Shown in pieces: positions 8,246-16,986 of a DNA stretch of 64,000 nt (position 1 is its first letter; the number at the start of each line of letters is the position of its first letter). This stretch comes from JAFGLZ01 sp964622545. Lineage in GTDB: Bacteria > Planctomycetota > Phycisphaerae > UBA1845 > JAFGLZ01. The notes under the pieces were generated by a model. It ran no database searches, was not told where the DNA came from, and was given only the letters and a program-made list of their open reading frames with translations. Where the stretch lies: positions 10,409 through 74,408 of the forward strand of contig CAZUQM010000035.1 of assembly GCA_964622545.1 (NCBI GenBank). The letters run 5' to 3'. Made by a program: the position numbers and the translations under genes.

Positions 8246-8806
8246 TTGAGCGAGGACGTCACCAAGCTGGACGAGCAGCATGCCGTATTGGCCGTCGTCG
8301 ACCTTCAGGAGAAGCTGCTGCCGGCCATCCACGAGGCCGAGAGGATCACCGACGCGTGCAGGCTGATGATCCGCGCGGCCGAGGCCTTCGAACTGCCGAT
8401 GCTGCTGACCGAGCAGTATCCCAAGGGGCTCGGCCCGACCGTCGGGCCGATCATGGAGCTGCTCGAGCCGGCGGGGGTTCGGCCGATCGAAAAGACGCTG
8501 TTCAGCGCCTGCACGGAGGAGTTCCGCGACGGGCTGAAGGCCGCGCAGCGCAAGCAGGTCATCGTGATCGGCATCGAGTCGCACGTCTGCGTTCAGCAGA
8601 CGGTGCTGGATTTGCTGCGGATGGGCCACCCTGTGTGGGTGTGTGCGGACGCGGTGGGTTCACGGGACCCGTTCGACCGTGAGATGGCCCTGCACCGGAT
8701 GCGCCAGGCCGGTGCCTTCGTGACCACCACCGAGAGCGTGGTCTTCGAGCTCACGCAGGAGGCGGGCACGGAGCGTTTCAAGCAGGTCTTGAAGATCGTC
8801 AAGTAA
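8246..8806 (+). CDS. Isochorismatase-family hydrolase
   Basis: 186 residues, a complete single-domain cysteine hydrolase. The catalytic triad is visible as Asp19 (VVDLQ), Lys83 (PIEKTLFSAC) and Cys115 (GIESHVCVQQT). The pattern, with a short sequence and the ITEQYPKGLG-like segment, resembles the YcaC/ISOC1-2 type rather than nicotinamidase or isochorismatase proper, so the substrate is unknown. The start is TTG at 8246, preceded by GAGGTGATC; no ATG gives a better frame. Located 61 bp after the UvrC-like gene and 29 bp before the zinc-ribbon gene, so the three are probably cotranscribed. Confidence 0.88.
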   Translation: MSEDVTKLDEQHAVLAVVDLQEKLLPAIHEAERITDACRLMIRAAEAFELPMLLTEQYPKGLGPTVGPIMELLEPAGVRPIEKTLFSACTEEFRDGLKAAQRKQVIVIGIESHVCVQQTVLDLLRMGHPVWVCADAVGSRDPFDREMALHRMRQAGAFVTTTESVVFELTQEAGTERFKQVLKIVK

Positions 8807-8835
8807 CAGGCGCCGCCGTTGCCGGCAGGTGAACC

Positions 8836-9108
8836 ATGGTCGAAGACGCAGACATCAACCAGCCTCTGGACGACAAGGAGCTGCCGCAGGAGGACGATGT
8901 CGACGATGAGGAGGGTGAGCCGGAACTGGCCTCGTGTCCCAGTTGCGGCAAGACGATCTACGAGGAAACCGTCAAGTGTCCTCATTGCGGCGAGTGGATC
9001 CTCGACAGCCCGAAGGCGGAACTCCAACGAAGTCGCTGGTTCTGGCCCATCATCATTGCGATCGGCGTGGCCATGATCCTGGTGGCCCTCGTCGCTCGCG
9101 CGATGTGA
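8836..9108 (+). CDS. Zinc-ribbon protein with C-terminal membrane anchor
   Basis: 90 residues. A very acidic N-terminus (residues 1-30) leads to a zinc ribbon with Cys34, Cys37, Cys48 and Cys51 (CPSCGK...CPHCGE), then a single transmembrane helix at about 68-88. The ribbon would face the cytoplasm if the C-terminus is the anchor, as in other tail-anchored bacterial zinc-ribbon proteins. Function unknown. AGGTGA sits 5 nt upstream of the ATG. It follows the isochorismatase-like gene closely and precedes hemB by 160 bp. Confidence 0.75.
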   Translation: MVEDADINQPLDDKELPQEDDVDDEEGEPELASCPSCGKTIYEETVKCPHCGEWILDSPKAELQRSRWFWPIIIAIGVAMILVALVARAM

Positions 9109-9268
9109 CGGACCGCGACGAGTGGGTGTTTTTTCGCAAGAGCTCGTCCCGGCCGCAGGTGAAGACGCCGACGAAGGGACAACCCCTTGTTCGAACGCGA
9201 TCGCGAGGCTCGACGTTGCCGCGCGTCGGGACCTTAGCCCGACGAGGGGCGCCGAGGAGATCAGGCTG

Positions 9269-10270
9269 ATGGCCTTTCCGGTTCATCGCATGCGACGTCT
9301 TCGTGCGAATCCTACCCTGCGACGTATGGTCCGCCAGACGCGGCTGAGTAAGGACGACCTGATCCTGCCTTTGTTCGTCAGGCCCGGTCGGGGCGTGCGG
9401 CAAGAGATCGGCTCGATGCCGGGGCAGTATCAGATGTCCCCGGACGTACTCGCCGAGACGTGTGAGCAGGCCGAAGGGCTGGGCATCCCGGCCGTGATGC
9501 TCTTCGGCATCCCTGAGACCAAGGACGCCGTCGGTCAAGAATCGTGGGCCGAGGCAGGCATCGCCCAGCAAGGCATCCGTGCGATCAAGGAGCGCTGCCG
9601 CAAGCTCGTCGCCATCGCGGACGTATGCCTGTGCGAGTACACCGATCACGGCCATTGCGGCATGGTTGCCGAGCGGCGGGACGGCGCCAAAGACGTGGAC
9701 AACGACGCGACGCTCGAGCTGCTGTCGCGCCAGGCGGTCAGTCTGGCCCAGGCGGGTGCGGACATGGTCGCGCCGAGTGACATGATGGACGGACGGGTGG
9801 GCGAGATCCGTCGCGGGCTCGACGAGGCCGATCTGGCCGACGTGCCCATCATGTCCTACGCGGCGAAGTACGCCAGTGCGTTCTACGGGCCGTTTCGCGA
9901 CGCGGCCGAGAGCGCGCCCCAGTTCGGGGATCGGCGCACCTATCAGATGGATCCCTTCAACGCCGACGAGGCCGTGCGCGAAATTGCTTTGGACGTCGAG
10001 GAGGGCGCGGACCTCGTCATGGTCAAGCCGGCCGTGAACTATCTCGATATCCTCTGGCGGGTGAAAGAGCGTTTCGGCCTGCCGACGGCCGCGTATCACG
10101 TCAGCGGTGAGTTCGCCATGATCGAGGCCGCGGCCGCCAACGGTTGGCTCGATCGGAAGCGCTGCGCGATCGAGGCTACCGCCTCGATCAAGCGCGCCGG
10201 GGCGGACCTGATTCTAACGTACTTTGCCAAAGACCTTGCCCGATGGATTGACGAGGGAATCGAGGTGTAA
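9269..10270 (+). CDS. hemB: Porphobilinogen synthase (delta-aminolevulinic acid dehydratase)
   Basis: 333 residues, the usual size. It condenses two 5-aminolevulinate molecules to porphobilinogen in haem and corrinoid synthesis, in the cytoplasm. The Schiff-base lysines are Lys200 (MSYAAKYAS) and Lys253 (MVKPAVNYLD). Cys120, Cys122 and Cys130 (DVCLCEYTDHGHC) mark the zinc-dependent type rather than the Mg/Asp type. The frame is open further upstream, but the family N-terminus begins at the ATG at 9269, with GAGGAG about 9 nt before it. No other haem gene is adjacent. Confidence 0.97.
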   Translation: MAFPVHRMRRLRANPTLRRMVRQTRLSKDDLILPLFVRPGRGVRQEIGSMPGQYQMSPDVLAETCEQAEGLGIPAVMLFGIPETKDAVGQESWAEAGIAQQGIRAIKERCRKLVAIADVCLCEYTDHGHCGMVAERRDGAKDVDNDATLELLSRQAVSLAQAGADMVAPSDMMDGRVGEIRRGLDEADLADVPIMSYAAKYASAFYGPFRDAAESAPQFGDRRTYQMDPFNADEAVREIALDVEEGADLVMVKPAVNYLDILWRVKERFGLPTAAYHVSGEFAMIEAAAANGWLDRKRCAIEATASIKRAGADLILTYFAKDLARWIDEGIEV

Positions 10271-10737
10271 CAGCCACGGTGCGGCTCGGCTTCTGGGGTC
10301 CGCCCGAGCGCATCGCATGGTTCGTACAAGCCGATCTCCGGCGTCTCAGGCCTGTAACCCGTCAAGCGAGCATGTTCTGTATAGTGCCATGTTAAAGATA
10401 TAGATTATATATCGACGATTTGAGCTACTCAAATAGATCGACTCATTTCTCGATCGTTCTTGCCGCACGCCTCTGATCAGTTGCTTAGGGTCCCCACCGT
10501 CTTGAGGCCACGTGGTTACCGCGACTTAAATCCACTTGAATTCTGGCTGAAGCACCAGTGAAGGAAATAAAGTGCCGGCCAGAGCGGGTCGATACGCTAG
10601 GTAGAAACTCGATAGAGAAGTCATATCTTTCACTCGTACTCTGCCACGGAGACGGGGACATGCGAAGTCATGTCGTCGGTTGCGGGTCCATGTGTTCCGG
10701 CAATTCAGATGCGACGACTTTCATAGGAGTTTAGACG
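10271..10737. other. Gene-free interval upstream of the GGDEF gene
   Basis: No frame looks coding. An AT-rich island at about 10380-10470 stands out against the GC-rich background and contains the inverted repeat at 10418-10434. The last 300 bp are the presumed leader of the diguanylate cyclase gene; a clear ribosome site (AGGAG) precedes its ATG at 10738. No sigma-70 or sigma-54 promoter could be placed with confidence. Confidence 0.5.
10418..10434. promoter_or_regulatory. 7-bp inverted repeat in AT-rich island, possible operator
   Basis: ATTTGAG-CTA-CTCAAAT is a perfect 7-bp inverted repeat with a 3-bp spacer in an AT-rich pocket about 300 bp upstream of the HDOD-GGDEF gene. The dyad size suits a dimeric helix-turn-helix regulator. 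It could also form a short hairpin. No family-specific operator consensus is recognised. Confidence 0.3.
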
Positions 10738-12321
10738 ATGGCCGACGGGTCGAATGCGGCTGGCTCCGGCCAGTTGGAGCAGCGCTTACGCGATAGGCTC
10801 AACAACTTGACCTACCTTCCCGGATCGGTGGACGTGGCGATGAAGTTCATCGAGTTGGGCAAGGACCTCGATGCCGGGCCCGCCGAGTACGAGCGCACGG
10901 TCTCGGCCGACGCCGCGTTGGGCACGAAGATCCTGGCGCTGGCGAACAGCTCATGGTACGGCGTGAGGAACCGGGTGACGAAGGTCCTCCAGGCGATCAC
11001 GTTGCTCGGTTTGGCGAACGTGCGAACGCTGGCCATCAGCTACTGTATGGCGGGCATCCACAACAAGCTCAAGCTGCCGCCCGAGGTGTCCAAGCGGTAC
11101 TGGGAGGCATCGCTTTGCAAGGGCGTGGCCGCCAGATTGCTCGCCCGGTGCATCGACGAGAAGTTGCAGGACGAGGCCTTCCTGGGAGGGCTCTTTCAGG
11201 ATATGGCCATACCGATCATGCACGTGGTGGGCCCCGAGGAGATCACGGCCATTCTCGAGGATCCCCAATGCGACAGCACGAACCAGGTGCTGCGGGAGCG
11301 TAGCGCCTTCGGTCTCGACCACACCGAGGTCGGTCGGTCGCTGGCGCTGAAGCTCGAGCTGCCCGAGGCCTACATCGACGCCATCGGCTTCCATCACGAC
11401 GCGGTCAGCCTATCGAAGTTCATGGAGTCCAAGGCGGTCGCACAGGGCGTCCACGCCGCCGCGGCCTTTCCGCACGTTCCCGGACACTGGAACGCTACGG
11501 ATGCCGAGACGTTGACGGCCTGTTTGAAAGCGCACGCGCGGGGCGACCTGGTCGATTGCCGGGCGTTCCTGGCACAAGTTCAGAAGCAGTTCGAAGAGCT
11601 GTTCAGCTTCTTCGACAGCGGTCACGAGCCGGAGATGCGCTTGGAGGCCCTGCTGGCCGATGCGTCGGAGGAGATCGCGGATTCCACGACCGGTCTTATG
11701 GGCCAGGTTCACGACCTCATGAACGAGGCGGCCAAGACCGGCGAATTCGTCCACAAGCTGGTCGAGGATCACGAGAAGGTCGTCGACCAGAGCCGCAGTG
11801 ATGCCCTGACCGGGACCCTGAGCCGAGCCGCCTTCATGGAGGACGCCGCACGGATCGTTCATACGGCGGGACGCCACGGCGTGCCCTTCGTGGTGGCTTT
11901 TTGCGACCTGGACGACTTCAAGCGCATCAACGACGAGCACGGCCACGCCTTCGGGGATTTCGTCCTGCGCGAGTTCTGCACCCGCCTGCGCCAGCGAATC
12001 CGCAAGAGCGACCTGTTCGGGCGCTACGGCGGTGACGAGTTCGTTCTGCTGCTAAACGACATCACGCCGGACCGGGCACAATCCGTCTGCGAGGCGATCA
12101 TGCGCAGCATTCGGGAAGAGGCGTTCGTCAAGGGCAAGGTGGCCGAGACCATTACGATGAGCATGGGGGTCCTCTCGGCGACGGGGCAGGGCGTGACCCA
12201 CGACATCGAGGCCTTGCTGAACGAGGCCGACGTGGTCATGTATCGAGCCAAGCGGAGCGGTCCGGGGCAGGTGCGCTACCAGACCTATCGCGCCTCCGTG
12301 GCGGGTGCGTCACCGTCCTAG
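10738..12321 (+). CDS. HDOD-GGDEF diguanylate cyclase
   Basis: 527 residues, no membrane segment. An HDOD domain occupies roughly residues 20-220, a helical linker follows, and a GGDEF domain covers about 350-515. The active site is intact, RYGGDEF with GGDEF at 431-435, and DALTGTLSR opens the domain. An allosteric inhibitory I-site, RKSD at 422-425 exactly five residues before the GG, is present, so product inhibition by c-di-GMP is expected. HDOD domains act as regulatory modules in two-component and c-di-GMP signalling. The next gene encodes an HD-GYP phosphodiesterase, so synthesis and breakdown of the messenger are paired. Its AGGAG is followed by the ATG at 10738. Confidence 0.93.
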   Translation: MADGSNAAGSGQLEQRLRDRLNNLTYLPGSVDVAMKFIELGKDLDAGPAEYERTVSADAALGTKILALANSSWYGVRNRVTKVLQAITLLGLANVRTLAISYCMAGIHNKLKLPPEVSKRYWEASLCKGVAARLLARCIDEKLQDEAFLGGLFQDMAIPIMHVVGPEEITAILEDPQCDSTNQVLRERSAFGLDHTEVGRSLALKLELPEAYIDAIGFHHDAVSLSKFMESKAVAQGVHAAAAFPHVPGHWNATDAETLTACLKAHARGDLVDCRAFLAQVQKQFEELFSFFDSGHEPEMRLEALLADASEEIADSTTGLMGQVHDLMNEAAKTGEFVHKLVEDHEKVVDQSRSDALTGTLSRAAFMEDAARIVHTAGRHGVPFVVAFCDLDDFKRINDEHGHAFGDFVLREFCTRLRQRIRKSDLFGRYGGDEFVLLLNDITPDRAQSVCEAIMRSIREEAFVKGKVAETITMSMGVLSATGQGVTHDIEALLNEADVVMYRAKRSGPGQVRYQTYRASVAGASPS

Positions 12322-12451
12322 GCGGCCTCGGGCGTGCTGCCCGAACCGAAAGGCATCCGTCCGGCGGAGGCTCCCGGGTGTCCTCGTGGTCCAAGCGAAT
12401 CTTTCACGCTCGTTCTCGAACAGTCCGGAGAAAGTCGAAGGTGGGCGAGCC

Positions 12452-13459
12452 ATGGACACGACGTTAGAGCCGTTCCGTTCAGCAGAGACTTCGTCGGTCG
12501 GTGAAGCGGATCCGATGCTGCTGCTCGCCTCGAGATCGGACGAGCACGCGAGTCTGGTCGCGCGGCTTGCCGACTCCGAGCATCTTGCCGTCTGGCAGTG
12601 TCCCGTCTCGGAGGCCCTCGGTGAGGTCCGCCGCAACCGAGCTACGGATCTTATCCTGGTCGATGCAACCTCCGATCAGATGGAAAGCCTCGAGCTGTGT
12701 CGTCGCATCAAGCAGGACCCGGCGCTGTGTCTGATTCCCGTGATCTTGATGGTGGACGACGAGGGGGTCTTCCTCAGGGACGTCGGGTTGCGGTGGGGCG
12801 TGGACGACTGCCTGACGATGCCGGCACAGGAAGGGGAGGCCTTCTACCGGTGCCGGAATCTGATCCGAGGCAAACGCTCGACGGACACCTTCGAGAATAG
12901 CGAGAAGGTCATCCTGACGCTGGCCCGGATGATCGAGGGACGCGACGCCTACACGCAAGGTCACGTCGAGCGAGTGGCCGCGTACGCGGTCCAATTCGGC
13001 ACGGCTCTGGGGCTCGATAAGGATGACCTGACGGTCCTGCACAAAGGGGGGATCGCCCATGACCTCGGAAAGCTCATCGTGCCCGACGCCGTGCTCAACA
13101 AGCCGGGCCCGCTGACTGAGCAAGAGGAGTGGGACATCATCAAGCGGCATCCCGTCGTGGGCCACGATCTGCTGGCCCCTTTGCGGACCTTCCACCGCGT
13201 CCTGCCGTTGGTCCGCTGGCATCACGAGAAGCCGAACGGCCAGGGCTATCCGGACGGCATCGGCGGTGATGAGCTGCCGCTGACGGCCAGGATCATCGCG
13301 GTGGCCGACTGCTTCGACGCCCTGACGACCCGAAGGCCCTACCGCGAGGCCCTGCCCCTCGACCAGGCGCTCGACATCCTCCAGGCCGGTGCTCAGAAGG
13401 ACGACTTCGATCCCGATGTGGTCGGCGTGCTGATGGCCACGTGCGGTCGGCTGGTCTGA
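12452..13459 (+). CDS. HD-GYP c-di-GMP phosphodiesterase with degenerate receiver domain
   Basis: 335 residues from the ATG at 12452. Residues 20-140 have a response-regulator fold with a possible phospho-acceptor Asp71 (LILVDATS), but the conserved Thr/Ser is Met100 and the conserved Lys is Met123 (DDCLTMP), so phosphorylation-dependent switching is doubtful. Residues 150-335 form an HD-GYP domain with HDLGK (203-207) and HHEKPNGQGYP (ending 267), all signature residues present; such enzymes hydrolyse c-di-GMP to GMP. It lies 130 bp after the diguanylate cyclase on the same strand, probably one signalling unit. The start is the best guess; the same frame is open to 12305. Confidence 0.9.
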   Translation: MDTTLEPFRSAETSSVGEADPMLLLASRSDEHASLVARLADSEHLAVWQCPVSEALGEVRRNRATDLILVDATSDQMESLELCRRIKQDPALCLIPVILMVDDEGVFLRDVGLRWGVDDCLTMPAQEGEAFYRCRNLIRGKRSTDTFENSEKVILTLARMIEGRDAYTQGHVERVAAYAVQFGTALGLDKDDLTVLHKGGIAHDLGKLIVPDAVLNKPGPLTEQEEWDIIKRHPVVGHDLLAPLRTFHRVLPLVRWHHEKPNGQGYPDGIGGDELPLTARIIAVADCFDALTTRRPYREALPLDQALDILQAGAQKDDFDPDVVGVLMATCGRLV

Positions 13460-13487
13460 GGCTCTTCTTCGCTACCCTGAGGGCCGC

Positions 13488-13515
13488 GTCGGACCCATCC
13501 GACCTATCGGGTCGG
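13488..13515. terminator. Overlapping hairpins between convergent genes
   Basis: Between the convergent HD-GYP and lipoprotein genes, GTCGGA-CCCA-TCCGAC and CCGACC-TATCG-GGTCGG form two overlapping, mutually exclusive hairpins. Neither has a U-tract. They are plausible transcription ends for both directions. Confidence 0.35.
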
Positions 13516-13584
13516 AGGTCGCGGTCTCGGAACGCGCCGCCACGGGACGTTGCACGTCGGTGGACTGGTGCCGCGCGGGCGCTG

Positions 13585-14544
13585 CTACAACGACTGCCCG
13601 GTCAACGTGCCATAGATCACGCGGTCGGGCGTGGCCGCGAAGACCGTCACCGTCACGCTGCTGCCCGAGACGGACAGGATCATCACCCCATAGCATGACT
13701 CGTTGAAGCTACCGTCGTTGTAGATCGATCTGCCGCCTGCGCAGACGCCGATGGCGTAGTTGCCGGCCGAGGTGACCGACTGGGCGTTCAGGCCGAGGGA
13801 CTTGGTCTCGAGCTGACCCGAGTCGCCGACCTCTTGTGAGGTGACCGAGAGGCTAAACGTATCCCCGAACTCCGAGTAGGTCAGCGACGCCGTGTTGCCG
13901 CTGATCGTGTTGGAGCTGAAGTTGCCGTCGTTGCTGATGACCACGAAGCTGCCTAGCGGATCCCCCGCCGTCGGCACAGGGATCGGATCGGGCAGGGCGT
14001 AGGTGGAGAAGTGCCGCACCAGGAAGGAGGCCTCGGTGCCGCCCGTGACGGTGGCGTTGGCAGCGGCGCCGACCCACTGCGTGCCGTCCTCATTGAGTGT
14101 TAGAACGGGCAGGACGGTCAGGAAGGTCTCCTCGCTGAGTTGGAGGGTGACGCGGGCGGGCGGGGCGAACGTCTGGCCGTCGGGTCCGAAGACGCCGCCG
14201 GCCAAGTTGGCATCGCCCGGTGCGTCGGCGGTGGTGTCTGACGCCGTCAGGGGCCTGAGTGAGAGCGTGAAGGACTCGTCGCAAGCATCGGCCGGGACCG
14301 TGATGCCGACCGAGCCGCTGGTGAGCGTGAGCTCCTCGCCCGGCGTGTACTGGGCCGTCTCGATGGTCTCGTCGGTGTCCGTGGCTCCCTGGACGGTGCC
14401 GCCGCCGTCTCCGTCGGTGGAGCCGCCGTTGGTGCCGTCGCCGGTTGAATCGCCGCTCGTGGCCGGGACGCAACCGGCGGCCGAGAGGATCGAAGCGATC
14501 AGCAGGGCCAGGACCAATCGTGTCCGTGCGTGGTGCGATGTCAT
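13585..14544 (-). CDS. Lipoprotein with ZU5-like domain
   Basis: 319 residues from the ATG at 14544. The signal peptide ends in a lipobox, LSAAGC, with Cys25 as the lipidated residue. A Gly/Asp/Ser/Thr-rich low-complexity linker (about 29-60) follows. The next 120 residues, with GSVGITVPADA, FAPPARVTLQL, and a closing HFSTYAL, resemble ZU5-like beta domains of secreted bacterial lipoproteins. The remaining C-terminal domain is not recognised. Two ATGs are in frame; 14544 is preferred over 14559 because GAGGAG sits 7 nt before it and actually overlaps the first codons of the longer form. Function unknown; probably a structural surface protein. Confidence 0.75.
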   Translation of the reverse strand: MTSHHARTRLVLALLIASILSAAGCVPATSGDSTGDGTNGGSTDGDGGGTVQGATDTDETIETAQYTPGEELTLTSGSVGITVPADACDESFTLSLRPLTASDTTADAPGDANLAGGVFGPDGQTFAPPARVTLQLSEETFLTVLPVLTLNEDGTQWVGAAANATVTGGTEASFLVRHFSTYALPDPIPVPTAGDPLGSFVVISNDGNFSSNTISGNTASLTYSEFGDTFSLSVTSQEVGDSGQLETKSLGLNAQSVTSAGNYAIGVCAGGRSIYNDGSFNESCYGVMILSVSGSSVTVTVFAATPDRVIYGTLTGQSL

Positions 14545-15040
14545 TTGGAGGCTCCTCATCAGGGCGAGTCGTTGGAGTTATCGGTTGTTCGTCGACATGG
14601 GGTGCGGGGCATTACCCACTGTGCATAGGCAACCGCACCTAAGGGACGTATCGGCCGGGATGGGCGGCGTGTTTACATAAGGTTGGTCCTGGAGGTGGGG
14701 CGCATGGTGATAGAGGTGTCGAGGAGCTTTTGTGTGCAGGAACATCTTGTGCGAAGCGCCGTTCGGGCCGGTCGGGCGATAGGTTCATGGCACCGATATC
14801 CCCGGTTGGTTCGTTTCGGTGTCACAGCTATAATCGCTAGTTCGCGTGGCTGAGGGGGATCGGGCGGGCCAGGCGCCAGCTGTTGGTCGCCTTGGTCGGG
14901 CCCCTGTAGAGGCAGCCCCTGCCGGATGTCGCAGCCCGACAGGGTGTGACAGCGGTGGGCACGATCCGCGGCGAGGCACGCGACGCGCTGGACGCCTTTG
15001 TTGAGTTGGACGCCCTGGTTGAAAGGAGAGGATTCGGCTC
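14545..15040. other. Intergenic interval with promoter for the prepilin-like gene
   Basis: The interval lies between the divergent lipoprotein and prepilin-like genes. It holds the sigma-70 type promoter at 14806-14834, which would give a leader of about 200 nt, and the ribosome site AAAGGAGAGG near 15020. Frames crossing it are not protein-like. No other feature recognised. Confidence 0.5.
14806..14834 (+). promoter_or_regulatory. Sigma-70 type promoter upstream of prepilin-like gene
   Basis: TTGGTT (14806-14811) and a perfect TATAAT (14829-14834) are separated by exactly 17 bp on the + strand. The -35 keeps only the TTG plus one position, but the -10 is canonical and unusual in this GC-rich sequence. 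It points to the gene at 15041. Confidence 0.5.
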
Positions 15041-15925
15041 ATGGTCCCTGAAGTCTGGATGGGGGTGCGGTGCGTGGCGTCACTCGGCCTGCGGCGTGAG
15101 GGTCGCGGCCGATGGCCCCGGCAACGTCGCGTGGGCCGCCCCGGCTTCACGTTGATCGAGCTGCTGGTGGTCGTCGCGATCATCAGCCTCTTGATGTCGG
15201 TGCTCCTGCCGGCGCTGGGTCGGGCTCGCGAAATGGCGCGCCAGGCGAACTGCGGGGCCAACATGCACCACCTGGGCATCGCCTGGGACATGTACGCCAC
15301 CGACCATAAGGGCGTGGTCATGCCCGGTCGCGACTACAGCAGCGCCCACGACTACGACTACCGCTTCTGGTCGGGGGCGTATAAGGACGGCGAGGTCATC
15401 GTCGACGGCGGCTTTTTGCAGGCGTACACCGACCTTGCCATCCGCGGCTGTCCCTCCTGGGAGATCCGTCACGAGCACAACTTCGGCGCGCTCGGTATCG
15501 GCTACAACTGGATGTATCTGTCCTACGGTGAGGGGAGCGTTGGCGAAGACTGGACGTTCGATTGGACACGGCGGTCGCAGATCACCCACCCGGCGATCAC
15601 GATGGCCTTCGCCGACACCGGCCGCAACAACTGGCGGGTTCTTCCAAAGGACCAGATCGAGACGAGCTACTTCATTCAGCCGCCATCTTACGGTTATCCT
15701 GCGTTCCACGGCCGCCATAACGAGAAGGGCAACGTGGCCTGGTGCGACGGGCACGTCAGCAGTGAAAAGCCGGTGATCCTGGCCGAGGACGAGTTCGACA
15801 ACAACGGCGGCGTACCGATCCCCGTCGAGCTGGTCGTCAAGCACGACATCGGCGACCTCGACAACGACATGGACCCCAACACCGACGAGTACTTCGATCC
15901 GAGCAAGATCGCCCTCAGCGAGTAG
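15041..15925 (+). CDS. Prepilin-like protein with H-X9-DG domain (planctomycete pseudopilin type)
   Basis: 294 residues. A type IV pilin N-methylation motif, GFTLIELLVVVAIISLL, begins at about residue 35 after a basic leader; prepilin peptidase cuts before the Phe. Near the C-terminus, HGRHNEKGNVAWCDGH fits the H-X9-DG motif of the planctomycete secreted family that includes DUF1559. Such proteins are numerous in planctomycetes and are thought to form pseudopilus-like surface structures or to act with type II secretion, but no role is established. The leader of over 30 residues is long; AAAGGAGAGG lies about 10 nt before the ATG at 15041, which supports this start. Confidence 0.88.
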   Translation: MVPEVWMGVRCVASLGLRREGRGRWPRQRRVGRPGFTLIELLVVVAIISLLMSVLLPALGRAREMARQANCGANMHHLGIAWDMYATDHKGVVMPGRDYSSAHDYDYRFWSGAYKDGEVIVDGGFLQAYTDLAIRGCPSWEIRHEHNFGALGIGYNWMYLSYGEGSVGEDWTFDWTRRSQITHPAITMAFADTGRNNWRVLPKDQIETSYFIQPPSYGYPAFHGRHNEKGNVAWCDGHVSSEKPVILAEDEFDNNGGVPIPVELVVKHDIGDLDNDMDPNTDEYFDPSKIALSE

Positions 15926-15970
15926 CACGGGCGATCCAAGTGGTGGCCCCGTGCCCCGTCACAACGGCGC

Positions 15971-16309
15971 TCAGATCATCCAGCGACCGATCTCGTGGGC
16001 CGCGATCAGGATCATGGCCACGACGGTCGCGGCCGCGGTGACCCAAGGCGCGTAGCGTAGCCACGCCGGGGGCAGGCGCGAGACCGCCCAGGCGGCGAGC
16101 GTCCCCAGCACGATCGAGCCGAGGAGCGAGACGAGCAGCCTTCCGTACCAGCCTTGCGTCAGCACGCCCTCGGGCCTGTCCCACAGGATCTGCCGCAGCA
16201 TGGGGGCGTAGTAGGGCTGGGGCATACCGAACTTCGGTCCGAGCGCGTAGATCAGCATGAACACCGTCGGGATCGTCCAGCAGACCACCGTGCGAAAGCT
16301 CTTAGACAC
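15971..16309 (-). CDS. Small integral membrane protein
   Basis: 112 residues from a GTG at 16309, with about three transmembrane helices (near residues 8-22, 45-65 and 80-100). The GTG overlaps the stop of the upstream gene by one base (TAGTG), so the two are translationally coupled. I do not recognise the family. It probably forms a complex with the upstream four-helix protein. A longer frame to 16405 is open but lies inside the upstream gene and looks non-coding. Confidence 0.65.
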   Translation of the reverse strand: MSKSFRTVVCWTIPTVFMLIYALGPKFGMPQPYYAPMLRQILWDRPEGVLTQGWYGRLLVSLLGSIVLGTLAAWAVSRLPPAWLRYAPWVTAAATVVAMILIAAHEIGRWMI

Positions 16310-16806
16310 TACACGCTCCTGATCATCACGATCCACGTGCCCGCGATCACGTTGAGCAGAAGGCAGATCGTCACCAGCAGAGCGAGGGCGCCGATGCCCC
16401 GCCATGCGGTCGGCGAGAGGACGTCGACGGCCTCAGGCTTGCGCATGGCTCGCCACAGCCCCCAGGCCAGCAGCAGCCCGAGGGCGGCCCAGTGCTCCTT
16501 GATCTCGAACAGCCCGACCATCGCGGGGCGGTTGGCCTCGAGCCAGGCCTTGCGCACCGTCACCGCGTAGGCGGGATAGACCAACGCCCCGCTGACCAGG
16601 GCGGCCAGGTACATGGGCCAGGCGATACGGAGGTAGCGACGGACGCGGTGGGCGGCGCCCTTGCCGGGGCGCTTCCAGGCGAACCAGAGCACGTGGATGG
16701 TGATCGCGGCGGCGCCGAAGCCCAGCACGGCGTGGAGCAGCAACAGGGCCCGTGCCCCCGTGAGTTCCCACGTCATGAGGTTGGTCGCGGCCAGCGTGAG
16801 GTGCAT
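16309..16806 (-). CDS. Four-helix membrane protein with conserved-looking histidines
   Basis: 165 residues, four to five hydrophobic helices. Histidines occur within or next to helices at residues 25, 38 and 105 (LLLLHAV, ITIHVLW, IKEHWAA), which would suit haem or copper binding as in CopD- or cytochrome b561-like proteins, but no defined family motif is recognised. It is coupled to the small membrane protein that follows. The ATG at 16806 has a weak AGGGA about 9 nt upstream; an ATG at 16827 and one at 16776 are also possible starts. It diverges from the molybdate-type transporter operon. Confidence 0.6.
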   Translation of the reverse strand: MHLTLAATNLMTWELTGARALLLLHAVLGFGAAAITIHVLWFAWKRPGKGAAHRVRRYLRIAWPMYLAALVSGALVYPAYAVTVRKAWLEANRPAMVGLFEIKEHWAALGLLLAWGLWRAMRKPEAVDVLSPTAWRGIGALALLVTICLLLNVIAGTWIVMIRSV

Positions 16807-16986
16807 CGCGCGGTTCCCTGGCAACATCCTACCGATGGGATCAGGATGGGCTTATGGCTCGCCGTACCAGGCTGCGCCGATTCTAGGGGCCTCCGGCGTG
16901 GACGTCCAGCCCAGGACGTCCTTGCTTCGGCATGTGGCGAATGGTCAAATGGGCCGAGATGTGAGCGAACACTGAGAGGAGGACGC

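Noticed and set aside
5992..8265. 757-residue minus-strand frame
   Set aside because: Antisense of the UvrC-like and ceramidase genes; codon pattern is a shadow of high-GC third positions.
16828..16986. Possible molybdenum-cofactor riboswitch before the ABC operon
   Set aside because: A CCTCCGG element is present, but the rest of the Moco RNA layout could not be found.
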